Shown here piece after piece: positions 54,083 through 62,532 of a stretch of DNA of 64,000 bases. Where the stretch lies: the NCBI RefSeq assembly GCF_015595025.1, contig NZ_JADNRL010000005.1, positions 62,001-126,000 of the forward strand, in the 5' to 3' direction. This DNA is from Halomonas sp. KAO (GTDB lineage Bacteria > Pseudomonadota > Gammaproteobacteria > Pseudomonadales > Halomonadaceae). The translations under genes were made by a program, and so were the position numbers. How positions within the stretch are numbered: the stretch's first letter is position 1; each line of letters starts with the position of its first letter. The notes below the pieces were generated by a model. The model made no database searches. It had not been told where the DNA came from and saw nothing but the letters and a program-made list of their open reading frames with translations.

Positions 54083-54319
54083 ATGGAACATCCCGACCAC
54101 CCCTTCAGCGAACTCTTCGAACAGCTCGGGCTCGCGTCCGATCCCGATTCGATCAAGCGCTTTATCGACCGCCACGCCCCCATCCCCGAGGAGACGGCCC
54201 TGCCCGATGCCGCCTGCTGGAACGAAGGACAGGCGGAGTTCCTGCGCGAAGCGATCGAGGAGGATGCCGACTGGGCCGAGGTGGTCGATCACCTCAACGC
54301 CTCACTGCGCAAGGGGTGA
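54083..54319 (+). CDS. DUF2789 domain-containing protein
   Basis: 78 residues, full length for DUF2789. Family pattern: HPFSELFEQLGLASDPDSIKRFIDRHAPIPEETALPDAACWNEGQAEFLREAIEEDADWAEVVDHLNASLR. Function unknown; acidic and helical. I chose ATG 54083 at the family start; the in-frame extension from 53909 reads into the intergenic region and has no ribosome site. Confidence 0.93.
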   Translation: MEHPDHPFSELFEQLGLASDPDSIKRFIDRHAPIPEETALPDAACWNEGQAEFLREAIEEDADWAEVVDHLNASLRKG

Positions 54320-54483
54320 CATCCCACCCGAATGATCGCCATATACGCCGCGAGCCCACTCCCTGGAAAGGGGTGGGCTCGCATCGCCTCTCACCTGCAT
54401 GACGCCGGTATGAGCGCCTCGCCGCCCATCCCGGCATTGGGGAGAGGTGGCGCCGACTGGCTCTTTACCGCAGCAATCCCCCG

Positions 54484-55908
54484 TCAGCCGAGATCGCGCA
54501 TCAGCAGCGCAAACTCGATTCGCTCCGGAGCGATCGCCTCGCCAGGCACCGGGATGCGCACCACATGACCCGAACCGGGGGCGGCGCCGACGGATTCACC
54601 GCGCCTGTTCTCGATATGCTCGAGGACGAAACGACGATTGCCACCCGGCAACATCAGTTCCATGCCATCCCCCACCTCGAAGCGGTTCTTGACGTCGATC
54701 TCGAGAACGCCGCGATCGGGGTCGTAGCCGATCACCTCGCCGACAAACTGCTGGTGCACCCCCACGGAGTTGCCACGCTCATAGTTCTGATACTCGTCGT
54801 GGACATGGCGGCGATAGAAGCCCTCCGTGTAGCCGCGGTTGGCGAGGTTGTCGAGTTCATCCATCAGACGCATGTCGAAGGGACGGCCCGCCACGGCGTC
54901 ATCGATGGCCCGACGATAGACCTGGGCGGTGCGCGCCACATAGTAGTGGGACTTGGTGCGCCCCTCGATCTTCAACGAGGAGACGCCCATCTCGGTGAGC
55001 CGCGGCACGTGCTGCACGGCGCGCAGATCCTTGGAGTTCATGATATAGGTGCCGTGCTCATCCTCGAAGATCGGCATCAGCTCACCGGGGCGTGTGGCAT
55101 CCTCGATCAGGGCCGAGAGCTCATCCTGCCCCTCTACCCCACCGGCCGTGGCCGTGCTGTGGCGCGTGCTGCCACCGCCCGATGCGATCAATCCGCCCTG
55201 GCCGCCCCCCTGGCCCGGTGTCCAGACACCGCTGGCGGCATGGGCCGCGGCCGAGTTGGCCGGCACCAGGTCGCCGGTCTCGTCGTGGGCCGCCGCCACG
55301 GTGTTGTACTGCCAGCGGCAGGCATTGGTGCAGGTACCCTGGTTGGGGTCGCGGTGATTGAAGTAGCCCGAGAGCAGGCAGCGACCCGAGTAGGCGATGC
55401 ACAGGGCACCGTGCACGAAGGTCTCGATCTCGAGATCGGGGCACTCGGCACGGATCTCGGCGATCTCCTCGAGCGACAGCTCGCGAGAGAGAATGATTCG
55501 GCTGATCCCCTGCTGCTGCCAGAAGCGGGCCGCAGCCCAGTTGACTACATTGGACTGCACCGAGAGGTGAATCTCCTGCTCGGGCCAGCGCTCGCGAATC
55601 ATCATGATCAGCCCGGGGTCGGACATGATCAGCGCATCCGGCCCGGCCTCGATCACCGGCTCCATATCGCGCAGATAGGTCTTCAACTTGCTGTTATGCG
55701 GCGCAATATTCGAGGCCACGTAAAACTGCTTGCCCCGCTCATGCGCATAGGCGATGCCCTTGTGCAGGTTATCGAGCTTGAAATCGTTGTTGCGCACGCG
55801 CAGCGAGTAGCGCGGCTGGCCGGCATAGACCGCATCCGCGCCATAGGCGAAGGCGTAGCGCATGTTCTTGAAGGTGCCTGCGGGGGACAGCAGTTCAGGG
55901 GCTTGCAT
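54484..55908 (-). CDS. trhP: tRNA hydroxylation protein TrhP (YegQ, U32 peptidase family) with an inserted loop
   Basis: 474 residues of the U32 peptidase-like family. Signatures: PAGTFKNMRYAFAYGADAVYAGQPRYSLRVRNNDFK, IHLSVQSNVVNWAAARFWQQQGISRIILSRELSLEEI, the iron-sulfur-type Cys set FVHGALCIAYSGRCLLSGYFNHRDPNQGTCTNACRWQYNT and VSSLKIEGRTKSHYYVA. TrhP works with prephenate-derived substrate to hydroxylate U34 of tRNA on the way to 5-carboxymethoxyuridine. E. coli YegQ has 453 residues; here a Gly/Ala/Ser-rich insert (about residues 225-270) after the last Cys accounts for the extra length. ATG 55908 chosen at the family start. Divergent from queC. Confidence 0.92.
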   Translation of the reverse strand: MQAPELLSPAGTFKNMRYAFAYGADAVYAGQPRYSLRVRNNDFKLDNLHKGIAYAHERGKQFYVASNIAPHNSKLKTYLRDMEPVIEAGPDALIMSDPGLIMMIRERWPEQEIHLSVQSNVVNWAAARFWQQQGISRIILSRELSLEEIAEIRAECPDLEIETFVHGALCIAYSGRCLLSGYFNHRDPNQGTCTNACRWQYNTVAAAHDETGDLVPANSAAAHAASGVWTPGQGGGQGGLIASGGGSTRHSTATAGGVEGQDELSALIEDATRPGELMPIFEDEHGTYIMNSKDLRAVQHVPRLTEMGVSSLKIEGRTKSHYYVARTAQVYRRAIDDAVAGRPFDMRLMDELDNLANRGYTEGFYRRHVHDEYQNYERGNSVGVHQQFVGEVIGYDPDRGVLEIDVKNRFEVGDGMELMLPGGNRRFVLEHIENRRGESVGAAPGSGHVVRIPVPGEAIAPERIEFALLMRDLG

Positions 55909-56133
55909 GGGGATCACCGTTGTCAGGACGATGGCACCCTCGACGGCGTCTGGCCGCAGGGATGCAAGGGGATGAAAGGCGCGAAAGTGTAGCAACTCAC
56001 GCCGATCCTGGCCAGAATCTCCCGTCTTGCGTAGACTAGGCGGCCTTCCGGACCGGACCCCGGCCAAGATCCCGACGCGCCCGACAGATGGTGCGACGGG
56101 ACGGACAAATTCTCCGACTCATCAGGTATCCCC

Positions 56134-56886
56134 ATGACCCAACCCGACTCCCCGGCCACCGTGGTGATCTACTCCGGTGGCATGGACTCCTATACCGTGC
56201 TGCACCGTGCCCTGCGCGAGGGCCGCCGGGTACACGCCCTCTCCTTCGACTACGGTCAGCGCCATTCCCGTGAGCTCGAGGTCGCCCGCCGAGTCTGCCA
56301 GCGGCTCGGCGTGCCCCATCGGGTGGTCGACATCACCGCCATCCATGGCCTGATCGACGCCTCGGCACTGACCGATGCCAGCCGTACGCTACCGGAGGCC
56401 GACTACGAAGAGACCAGCCTTCAGGACACCGTGGTGCCCAACCGCAACATGATCCTGCTCTCGCTGGCCATCGCCAAGGCCGTGAACATCGGCGCCGACC
56501 GGGTCGATTACGGTGCCCATGGTGGCGACCACGTGCTCTACCCGGACTGCCGACCCGAATTCGTCGCGGCCATGCAGGCCGTGGCCGGCCTCGCCCACTT
56601 CACACCGATCGCCGTTCATGCGCCCTACCTGCACCACGACAAGGCCGCCATCCTCGCCGATGGCCTGGCCATGGGACTCGACTATGCCGAGACCTGGACC
56701 TGCTACCGGGGGGAAGCCCTGGCCTGCGGGCGTTGCGGCAGCTGCCGGGAGCGCCTGGCGGCCTTCGCCGCCAACGGGGTGCGCGATCCGCTGAGCTATT
56801 CCCGGCGGCCCGACGCCGCCGCCGATGATCAGCAACCCGACCCCGCCGCCTCCCCGGCCCTACGCTCTGCCACAGGAGATCACTGA
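56134..56886 (+). CDS. queC: 7-cyano-7-deazaguanine synthase QueC
   Basis: 250 residues. PP-loop ATP site SGGMDS (14-19), [31 protein letters not shown] and the zinc site [20 protein letters not shown] near the C-terminus. It makes preQ0 from 7-carboxy-7-deazaguanine, with ATP, on the queuosine pathway. The last ~25 residues ([20 protein letters not shown]) are an extra flexible tail. The stop overlaps queE (TGATG at 56884-56888). No preQ1 riboswitch-like sequence was found in the 225-bp upstream region. Confidence 0.95.
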   Translation: MTQPDSPATVVIYSGGMDSYTVLHRALREGRRVHALSFDYGQRHSRELEVARRVCQRLGVPHRVVDITAIHGLIDASALTDASRTLPEADYEETSLQDTVVPNRNMILLSLAIAKAVNIGADRVDYGAHGGDHVLYPDCRPEFVAAMQAVAGLAHFTPIAVHAPYLHHDKAAILADGLAMGLDYAETWTCYRGEALACGRCGSCRERLAAFAANGVRDPLSYSRRPDAAADDQQPDPAASPALRSATGDH

Positions 56887-57530
56887 TGTATCAGGTCAAG
56901 GAGGCCTTCTACTCGCTGCAGGGCGAAGGCGGCCAGGCCGGCCGCGCCAGCGTCTTCTGCCGCTTTTCCGGCTGCAACCTCTGGTCGGGTCGCGAGGAGG
57001 ACCGGGCCCGGGCAGTGTGCCGCTTCTGCGATACCGACTTTGTCGGCACCGATGGCCAGAACGGCGGACGGTTCGCCTCGGCCTCGGCGCTGGCCGACCA
57101 CCTGGTCGCCCTGTGGCCGGACGCCCCCGGCACGGCCACGCCGCAGGTGATCTTTACCGGAGGCGAGCCGCTGCTGCAACTCGACGACCCCCTGATTGCC
57201 GCCATGCATGCCCGCAATTTCGATGTCGCCGTGGAGACCAACGGCACTCTGCCGGCGCCGCCTGGCATCGACTGGCTGTGTGTCAGCCCCAAGGGCACCG
57301 CCCCGCTCGTCCAGGCCTCGGGCGACGAGCTCAAGCTGGTCTACCCCCAGGCCGAGGCGCTGCCCGAACAGTTTGTCGACCTGGACTTCCGGCACTTCTT
57401 CCTGCAGCCCATGGACACCGCTCCCCGAGGAGTCGTCGGCGACACCCTGTCCGAGACCGTGGCCTACTGTCTGGCCAACCCCCAGTGGCGGCTGTCGCTG
57501 CAGACCCACAAGATTGCGGGGATCGACTGA
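56886..57530 (+). CDS. queE: 7-carboxy-7-deazaguanine synthase QueE
   Basis: 214-residue radical SAM enzyme. The cluster site is non-canonical as in QueE: CRFSGCNLWSGREEDRARAVCRFCDTDF, with the last three Cys holding the 4Fe-4S cluster. GGEPLLQ follows the SAM strand. It converts 6-carboxytetrahydropterin, made by QueD, into 7-carboxy-7-deazaguanine, the QueC substrate. One-base TGATG overlaps on both sides (56884-56888 and 57528-57532) fix it in a queC-queE-queD operon. Confidence 0.95.
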   Translation: MYQVKEAFYSLQGEGGQAGRASVFCRFSGCNLWSGREEDRARAVCRFCDTDFVGTDGQNGGRFASASALADHLVALWPDAPGTATPQVIFTGGEPLLQLDDPLIAAMHARNFDVAVETNGTLPAPPGIDWLCVSPKGTAPLVQASGDELKLVYPQAEALPEQFVDLDFRHFFLQPMDTAPRGVVGDTLSETVAYCLANPQWRLSLQTHKIAGID

Positions 57531-58375
57531 TGACACTGTTCGTCAACCGCCTCACCCATCTCGACGTTTCCCTGTGGTGTCCCAGCCGAGGCCTGATCGG
57601 CGCCAGCTGGTCCGTGGATGCCGAGCTTGACGGCGAGCTCGGCGAGGATGGCATGCTATTCGACTTCGGCGAGGTGAAGCCGTGGATCAAGACGCGGCTC
57701 GACCGGGACGCCGACCACACCCTGCTGGTACCTACCGCGGCCGCCGGCATCAGTGTGCACGACTGCGACGAGGGGCTCTGTGTGCGCACCGAGACTCCCT
57801 ATGTCATGGAGGTCCGTGGCCCTCGCCAGGCCTTCACCCTGCTGCCCTGGGATGCGATCACCCCGAGCCGACTGGCCGAGCAGCTGGCCGCCGAGCTGTC
57901 GCACGAGCCACCGCCGCGGGTTGAGGCCATTCGACTGACACTGCGCGAAGAGACCATCGAGGGGGCAAGCTACACCTATAGCCATGGCCTCAGGCGCCAT
58001 GCCGGCAACTGCCAGCGCATCGCCCACGGTCATCGCTCGAGACTCCATATTTGGCAGGATGGCCGGCGCCAACCGGCGCTCGAAGCCGACTGGGCCTCGC
58101 GCCTGTCGGATCGCTACCTGGTGGACGCGGCCGACGTGACCGAGGGCCTGGGCGCCTCCTCTCTCGGCCGGCTGACCAGCCGTTACACCGCCGAACAGGG
58201 GCACTTCATGCTGACCCTGCCTCGGGAGCGCTGCGCGGTGTTGCCGAGCCCGACCACGGTGGAGCATATCGCCGCCTGGCTCGCCGGCGTGATCAGCCAG
58301 GAAACCGGTCGGGTGACTCGAGTGCAGGCCTTCGAGGGTGTCGACAAGGGCGCCGTGGCCACGGCCCGGCCATAA
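57530..58375 (+). CDS. Double-domain 6-carboxytetrahydropterin synthase-like protein (QueD family)
   Basis: 281 residues, twice the QueD length (about 120-140). The first half keeps GMLFDFGEVKPWIKTRLDRDADHTLL but has lost the zinc histidines: where QueD has C-x-LHGH it reads CPSRGLIGASW. The second half keeps the catalytic set YSHGLRRHAGNCQRIAHGHRSRL (Cys plus HGH) and PTTVEHIAAWL. The likely reading is a tandem fusion with one active and one degenerate site. It makes 6-carboxytetrahydropterin from dihydroneopterin triphosphate for QueE. Coupled to queE by TGATG. Confidence 0.85.
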   Translation: MTLFVNRLTHLDVSLWCPSRGLIGASWSVDAELDGELGEDGMLFDFGEVKPWIKTRLDRDADHTLLVPTAAAGISVHDCDEGLCVRTETPYVMEVRGPRQAFTLLPWDAITPSRLAEQLAAELSHEPPPRVEAIRLTLREETIEGASYTYSHGLRRHAGNCQRIAHGHRSRLHIWQDGRRQPALEADWASRLSDRYLVDAADVTEGLGASSLGRLTSRYTAEQGHFMLTLPRERCAVLPSPTTVEHIAAWLAGVISQETGRVTRVQAFEGVDKGAVATARP

Positions 58376-58407
58376 GCGAGCCGCTCCACAGTCGCGAGGA
58401 GAGCATC

Positions 58408-58685
58408 ATGCAACAGGCACAGGAGACGCCGGGGTGTCGCCCCGGTGCGGGGCATGCTGTATCGCCCCCTCGATCACCTCGCCCATACCCGGCATGCCGG
58501 AGGGCAAGCCGGCCGGGACACGCTGCGTACAGCTGGACGAGCATAACCTCTGTCGGCTGTTCAGTGATCCCTCTCGGCCGGCAGTTTGCCGGCTATTCGA
58601 CTATGACGCCGAACTGTGCGGCCATCATCGCCACCAGGCGCTGGAGCGTATCACGGCGCTGGAGCTATCCACCCGAGAGGCGTGA
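58408..58685 (+). pseudogene. YkgJ/UPF0153-family cysteine-cluster protein with an apparent frameshift
   Basis: The family N-terminus in this clade reads CRxGCGACCIAPS. Here ATG 58408, with GAGGAG about 7 bases upstream, starts MQQAQETPGCRPG in one frame, and CGACCIAPSITSPIPGMPEGKPAGTRC continues in the next. A single T missing after GGT at about 58446 would join them as CRPGCGACC. After that point the frame stays open to 58685 with the rest of the metal-binding Cys set (RCVQLDEHNLCRLF, VCRLFDY, LCGHHRH). Alternatively a GTG at 58434 with AGGAGA about 9 bases upstream gives an intact 83-residue form lacking the first Cys. Sequencing error, real inactivation and restart are all possible. Confidence 0.6.
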
Positions 58686-58690
58686 TGCCC

Positions 58691-58984
58691 TCAGGTATTC
58701 GACTCGAAGTGCTGCAGGGTTTCCAGCAACTCCCTGACACGTTGTGAAGAGAAGTCATACTCCGCCATCAGCGCCTCGAGTCGTTGTTCAAACCCTTCGG
58801 GGGCCGTTGTCGTCCGAGCCATATCCTCTGCGTCGGAAGGCTCGAGCGCCAGTTCGGAAGCAGGTTCGGCCGCCGGCGTGGTGTCCAGCGCGCGCAGGGC
58901 CTCGGCAAAGGCATCGTCGAGTTCCCGGAACTGGCGCAGCTTATCGCGCTCACCCATGGCTTTGCGTGGTGTCTGTTGTTTCAT
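58691..58984 (-). CDS. Small helical protein of unknown function (97 aa)
   Basis: 97 residues, acidic, predicted helical at both ends (GERDKLRQFRELDDAFAEALRALD, then FEQRLEALMAEYDFSSQRVRELLETLQHF) with a Thr/Ala/Pro/Glu-rich linker. No family recognised. The C-terminal helix-turn pattern LMAEYDFSSQRVRELL resembles the LMKEYGKSAAEVIALL segment of the nearby MvaT, which hints at an H-NS-family oligomerisation-like part without the DNA-binding end. The ribosome site before ATG 58984 is weak. It is convergent with the YkgJ gene and reads in the same direction as mvaT. Confidence 0.55.
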   Translation of the reverse strand: MKQQTPRKAMGERDKLRQFRELDDAFAEALRALDTTPAAEPASELALEPSDAEDMARTTTAPEGFEQRLEALMAEYDFSSQRVRELLETLQHFESNT

Positions 58985-59241
58985 TGGTGGTCATCTTAAA
59001 GCGGGCGAAATGAGGCGTGCATGGCACATCGCCCGATTGGAGAAGCGTCGATTATACTCGCATTCAGCGCGCTCGCTAAAGCCATCATGCTCCACACGCC
59101 AGAGCCAGCCCCTGGGAATGGCTCCAGCCCAGCGGCTCGCCCTCCCGTTCAAGAGCAGACTGCGGCCTGATGGCGGGATACACGAACGGCGCCCACAGGC
59201 GCCGTTCGCAAGAGCCGGTCTCTGCCGTTCACGCCAGAAAC

Positions 59242-59622
59242 CTAGTCTTCAACACGCACCAGCCAGGACTCGACGGTGTCGGGACCGAACTCATCCTTCC
59301 ACGCCTTGAGAGTCTTCTGGTTACCACCGCGAGTCTCGACGACTTCTCCGGTATTGGGGTTCTTGTAGATCTTCAGCTTGCGCTTGCGACGCGTGCCGGT
59401 GGAAGCGGTTGTCGCCGCCTTGGTCCCGGAAGTTGCCGGCTTGGGATCGAGCAGTGCAATGACCTCGGCTGCACTCTTGCCATACTCCTTCATCAGCGAC
59501 TCGAGCTTTTCCTTGAACTCGAGCTCGCTCTGTAGGCGCTTATCATTTTGCAGCTTATCAAGATTTGCCTGGAGCTCCTTCAACTGCTGCTCCATCTGCA
59601 TATATTCGTTAAGAAGAGACAT
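59242..59622 (-). CDS. mvaT: H-NS-family nucleoid protein MvaT
   Basis: 126 residues, MvaT length. The N-terminal coiled-coil oligomerisation part starts MSLLNEYMQMEQQLKELQANL. The C-terminal DNA-binding part has KLKIYKNPNTGEVVETRGGNQKTLKAWKDEFGPDTVESW, with the RGGN minor-groove hook at 98-101, as in Pseudomonas MvaT/MvaU. It silences AT-rich foreign DNA and compacts the nucleoid. A good promoter lies 44-73 bp upstream, AAGGA precedes the ATG, and the upstream gap is unusually AT-rich, which fits autoregulation. Confidence 0.95.
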   Translation of the reverse strand: MSLLNEYMQMEQQLKELQANLDKLQNDKRLQSELEFKEKLESLMKEYGKSAAEVIALLDPKPATSGTKAATTASTGTRRKRKLKIYKNPNTGEVVETRGGNQKTLKAWKDEFGPDTVESWLVRVED

Positions 59623-59913
59623 GGGAAGTTTCCTTGGAAATTACGACGGGATGCAAGGGATGTATATTATGCGCGTTAATCTCGATCCTTGGCAATAGTC
59701 TGGTTGAATTGATTAGCCAGTACAAGCCGTCGCAATTAAATACTTCCACCGACACTCAAGCTCAACAGTAGTGGCAAGCAAATAAATCACCAGGATGATG
59801 AACTCTCCTTGGCAAATAACTTTACGAGTTCATGGCACCACTATTAAGCAGAGACCCCGAGAGGCCGGAGCTCGCCCATCATCTCGATCATCGAGAGGGG
59901 AAATATCTCGTAT
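59623..59913. other. AT-rich intergenic region between mvaT and rpsA
   Basis: About 290 bp clearly richer in A/T than the genes around it, holding the mvaT promoter at its left end. No gene is seen; in most relatives ihfB is expected after rpsA, and nothing like it is present here. Confidence 0.6.
59666..59695 (-). promoter_or_regulatory. Sigma70-type promoter of mvaT
   Basis: On the minus strand, -35 TTGCCA (plus TGGCAA at 59690-59695), an 18-bp spacer and -10 CATAAT (plus ATTATG at 59666-59671), 44 bp upstream of ATG 59622. Confidence 0.65.
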
Positions 59914-59943
59914 AAAAAAACCGCCGCCCCGTAGGGCGGCGGT
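59914..59943 (-). terminator. Rho-independent terminator of rpsA
   Basis: On the minus strand, ACCGCCGCCC pairs with GGGCGGCGGT across a 4-base loop, then seven T residues (plus-strand A run 59914-59920), 27 bp after the rpsA stop. Confidence 0.95.
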
Positions 59944-59970
59944 CTTGGCGGATCGGAAAGCGTTATCCGA

Positions 59971-61647
59971 TCAGTCCTGACCCATCTGCTGCTTGATCAG
60001 GTCACCGATGGTGGTCGGGCCACCACTCTCGGGAGCCTCTTCACGCAGCTTCTTCAGGTTCTGACGAGTGTCGTCCTGATCCTTGGCCTTGATGGAGAGG
60101 TTGATCTGACGGTTCTTGCGATCCACACCGATGATGCGAGCCTCGACGCTGTCACCCTCGTTGAGGACGTTGCGAGCATCCTCGACGCGGTCGGCGCTGA
60201 TCTCGGAGGCCTTGAGCACGGCGATGACATCGGTCGCCAGCTCGACCTGGGCTTCCTTGGCATCGACCTCGATCACACGACCGGTCACCACAGTGCCCTT
60301 GTCGTTCACGGCCAGGAACTCGGCGACCGGATCGGTATCCAGCTGCTTGATGCCCAGGGAGATGCGCTCGCGTTCCGGATCGATGGAGAGGATCACGGCC
60401 TCGGCCTCGTCGCCCTTCTTGAACTGGCGAACCGCTTCTTCGCCGGTATCGGTCCAGGAGATGTCGGAGAGGTGCACCAGGCCATCGATGCCGCCTTCCA
60501 GGCCGATGAAGATACCGAAGTCGGTGATCGACTTGATGGTACCGGCAACGCGATCGCCCTTGTTGTACGTGGCGCTGAAGGTCTCCCACGGGTTGGCGGT
60601 GCACTGCTTGATACCCAGGGAGATACGACGACGCTCCTCGTCGATGTCCAGCACCATGACGTCCACGTCGTCGCCGACCTGCACCACCTTGGACGGATGG
60701 ATGTTCTTGTTGGTCCAGTCCATCTCGGAGACGTGAACCAGACCCTCGACACCCTCTTCCAGCTCGGCGAAGCAGCCGTAGTCGGTGAGGTTGGTGACGG
60801 TGGCGTGAACCTTGGTACCTTCCGGGTAACGATCCTTGATGTTGACCCACGGATCCTCGCCCAGCTGCTTCAGACCCAGAGACACACGGTTGCGCTCGCG
60901 GTCGAACTTGAGGACCTTGACGCTGATCTCGTCACCCACGGCCACGATCTCGCTCGGATGCTTGATACGCTTCCAGGCCATGTCGGTGATGTGCAGCAGA
61001 CCGTCGACGCCACCCAGATCGACGAAGGCGCCGTAATCGGTGAGGTTCTTGACGATACCCAGGATCTGCTGGCCTTCCTGCAGAGTCGCAAGCAGGGCCT
61101 CACGCTCGGCGCTGTTCTCGGCCTCGAGGACGGCACGACGGGAAACGACAACGTTGTTGCGCTTCGGGTCGAGTTTGATGACCTTGAAGTCGAGCTCCTT
61201 GTTCTCGAGGTGCGTGGTGTCGCGCACCGGACGCACGTCGACCAGGGAGCCCGGCAGGAAGGCACGGATGGAGTCGACATCGACGGTGAAGCCACCCTTG
61301 ACCTTACCGTTGATCACGCCCTTGACGATCTCGTCCTTCTCGAAGGCAGCTTCCAGCACCTTCCACGCTTCGGCACGCTTGGCCTTCTCGCGGGACAGGC
61401 GGGTCTCGCCGAAACCGTCTTCAACGGCTTCCAGGGCGACGTGGACCTCGTCACCGACGGCGATGGCCAGCTCACCGTTCTCGTCACGGAACTGGGCCGA
61501 GGGGATCTGACCTTCGGACTTCAGGCCGGCATTGACGGTAACCCAGTCACCCTCGATGTCGACAACGGTAGCCACGACGATGGCGCCCGGCTCCATGTTG
61601 ATGTCCTGGAGAGACTGTTCAAAAAGTTCAGCAAAGCTTTCGCTCAT
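59971..61647 (-). CDS. rpsA: 30S ribosomal protein S1
   Basis: 558 residues, as in other gammaproteobacteria (557). Six S1/OB domains: two N-terminal ribosome-docking ones, then four RNA-binding repeats (for example [64 protein letters not shown]). It brings mRNA to the small subunit and is essential. Codon use shifts to the highly-expressed set. Transcribed after cmk with a 180-bp gap that carries a hairpin; ends at the terminator at 59914-59943. Confidence 0.98.
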   Translation of the reverse strand: MSESFAELFEQSLQDINMEPGAIVVATVVDIEGDWVTVNAGLKSEGQIPSAQFRDENGELAIAVGDEVHVALEAVEDGFGETRLSREKAKRAEAWKVLEAAFEKDEIVKGVINGKVKGGFTVDVDSIRAFLPGSLVDVRPVRDTTHLENKELDFKVIKLDPKRNNVVVSRRAVLEAENSAEREALLATLQEGQQILGIVKNLTDYGAFVDLGGVDGLLHITDMAWKRIKHPSEIVAVGDEISVKVLKFDRERNRVSLGLKQLGEDPWVNIKDRYPEGTKVHATVTNLTDYGCFAELEEGVEGLVHVSEMDWTNKNIHPSKVVQVGDDVDVMVLDIDEERRRISLGIKQCTANPWETFSATYNKGDRVAGTIKSITDFGIFIGLEGGIDGLVHLSDISWTDTGEEAVRQFKKGDEAEAVILSIDPERERISLGIKQLDTDPVAEFLAVNDKGTVVTGRVIEVDAKEAQVELATDVIAVLKASEISADRVEDARNVLNEGDSVEARIIGVDRKNRQINLSIKAKDQDDTRQNLKKLREEAPESGGPTTIGDLIKQQMGQD

Positions 61648-61768
61648 GATGTTCCTACGTGATCAACGTTAAAGTGCGGCAGGGCCGCTTCCTCCGCACC
61701 ACCAGCGAGTGCGGGCCTTATTCACCAAACCCCCGGAGATGTTGGCGCTGGTTCGACCTGGCTCGGCT

Positions 61769-61787
61769 CTCGGCAAACGGTGCCGAG
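61769..61787. promoter_or_regulatory. Hairpin between cmk and rpsA
   Basis: CTCGGCA (61769-61775) pairs with TGCCGAG (61781-61787), loop AACGG. It lies in the 180-bp gap before rpsA; it may be an attenuator or processing site. There is no U tract. Confidence 0.4.
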
Positions 61788-61827
61788 CCACGTCATCACA
61801 TGCTGCCGGAGGCGCCGCAAGGGAGTT

Positions 61828-62532
61828 TCAGGCGTCGGGGAGCAGACCACGCTGGGTCAGCAGCTCCGTCAGCCGATCCACCACTTCCGGTATCGTCAGG
61901 CGCGTGGTATCAAGCGTGATGGCATCTTCTGCCGGCTTGAGTGGCGCCACGCTGCGCTGCATGTCGCGGGCGTCGCGCGCCTGAATCTCCTTCAAAAGAC
62001 TCGATAGACTAGCATCCACACCGGACTCCCGCAACTGGGCCTGGCGACGATGGGCCCGCTCCTCGGCACTCGCGGTGAGAAATATCTTCAGAGGTGCATC
62101 GGTGAAGACCACGGTGCCCATATCACGGCCATCGGCCACCAGCCCCGGGGACTGGCGGAAGTCACGCTGGCGACTCAGCAGTGCCTCACGGACCGCCGGC
62201 AACGCCGCCACACGGGAGGCCGCATCGCCTACCTGCTCGGTGCGGATGGTAGTGGTGGCATCGCTGCCCTCGAGCATCACCCGGGTGGCGCCGCCTTCGG
62301 CGACAAACACCACCTCGAGATGGCGCGCCACCTCGGCGAGACTCGCCTCATCATCCAGGGAGACGTCATGCTTGCCGGCAGCCAGTGCCGTGAGTCGATA
62401 GAGGGCGCCACTGTCGAGCAGGTGCCAGCCCAGGCGTTCAGCCACCAGGCGGCTGATGGTGCCCTTGCCGGCACCACCGGGGCCATCGATCGTCAATACC
62501 GGCGCCTGGGGGGTGGTCTGGGAATCGCTCAT
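61828..62532 (-). CDS. cmk: Cytidylate kinase
   Basis: 234 residues. P-loop GPGGAGKGT (17-25), the CMP-binding insert typical of bacterial Cmk ([30 protein letters not shown]) and the [35 protein letters not shown] end. It phosphorylates CMP and dCMP. The start overlaps the aroA stop by ATGA (62529-62532); the aroA-cmk-rpsA order is ancient in gammaproteobacteria. Confidence 0.97.
   Translation of the reverse strand: MSDSQTTPQAPVLTIDGPGGAGKGTISRLVAERLGWHLLDSGALYRLTALAAGKHDVSLDDEASLAEVARHLEVVFVAEGGATRVMLEGSDATTTIRTEQVGDAASRVAALPAVREALLSRQRDFRQSPGLVADGRDMGTVVFTDAPLKIFLTASAEERAHRRQAQLRESGVDASLSSLLKEIQARDARDMQRSVAPLKPAEDAITLDTTRLTIPEVVDRLTELLTQRGLLPDA

Noticed and set aside
55909-56133. preQ1 riboswitch upstream of queC
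   Set aside because: No preQ1-type pseudoknot core or A-rich tail found in the 225-bp gap.
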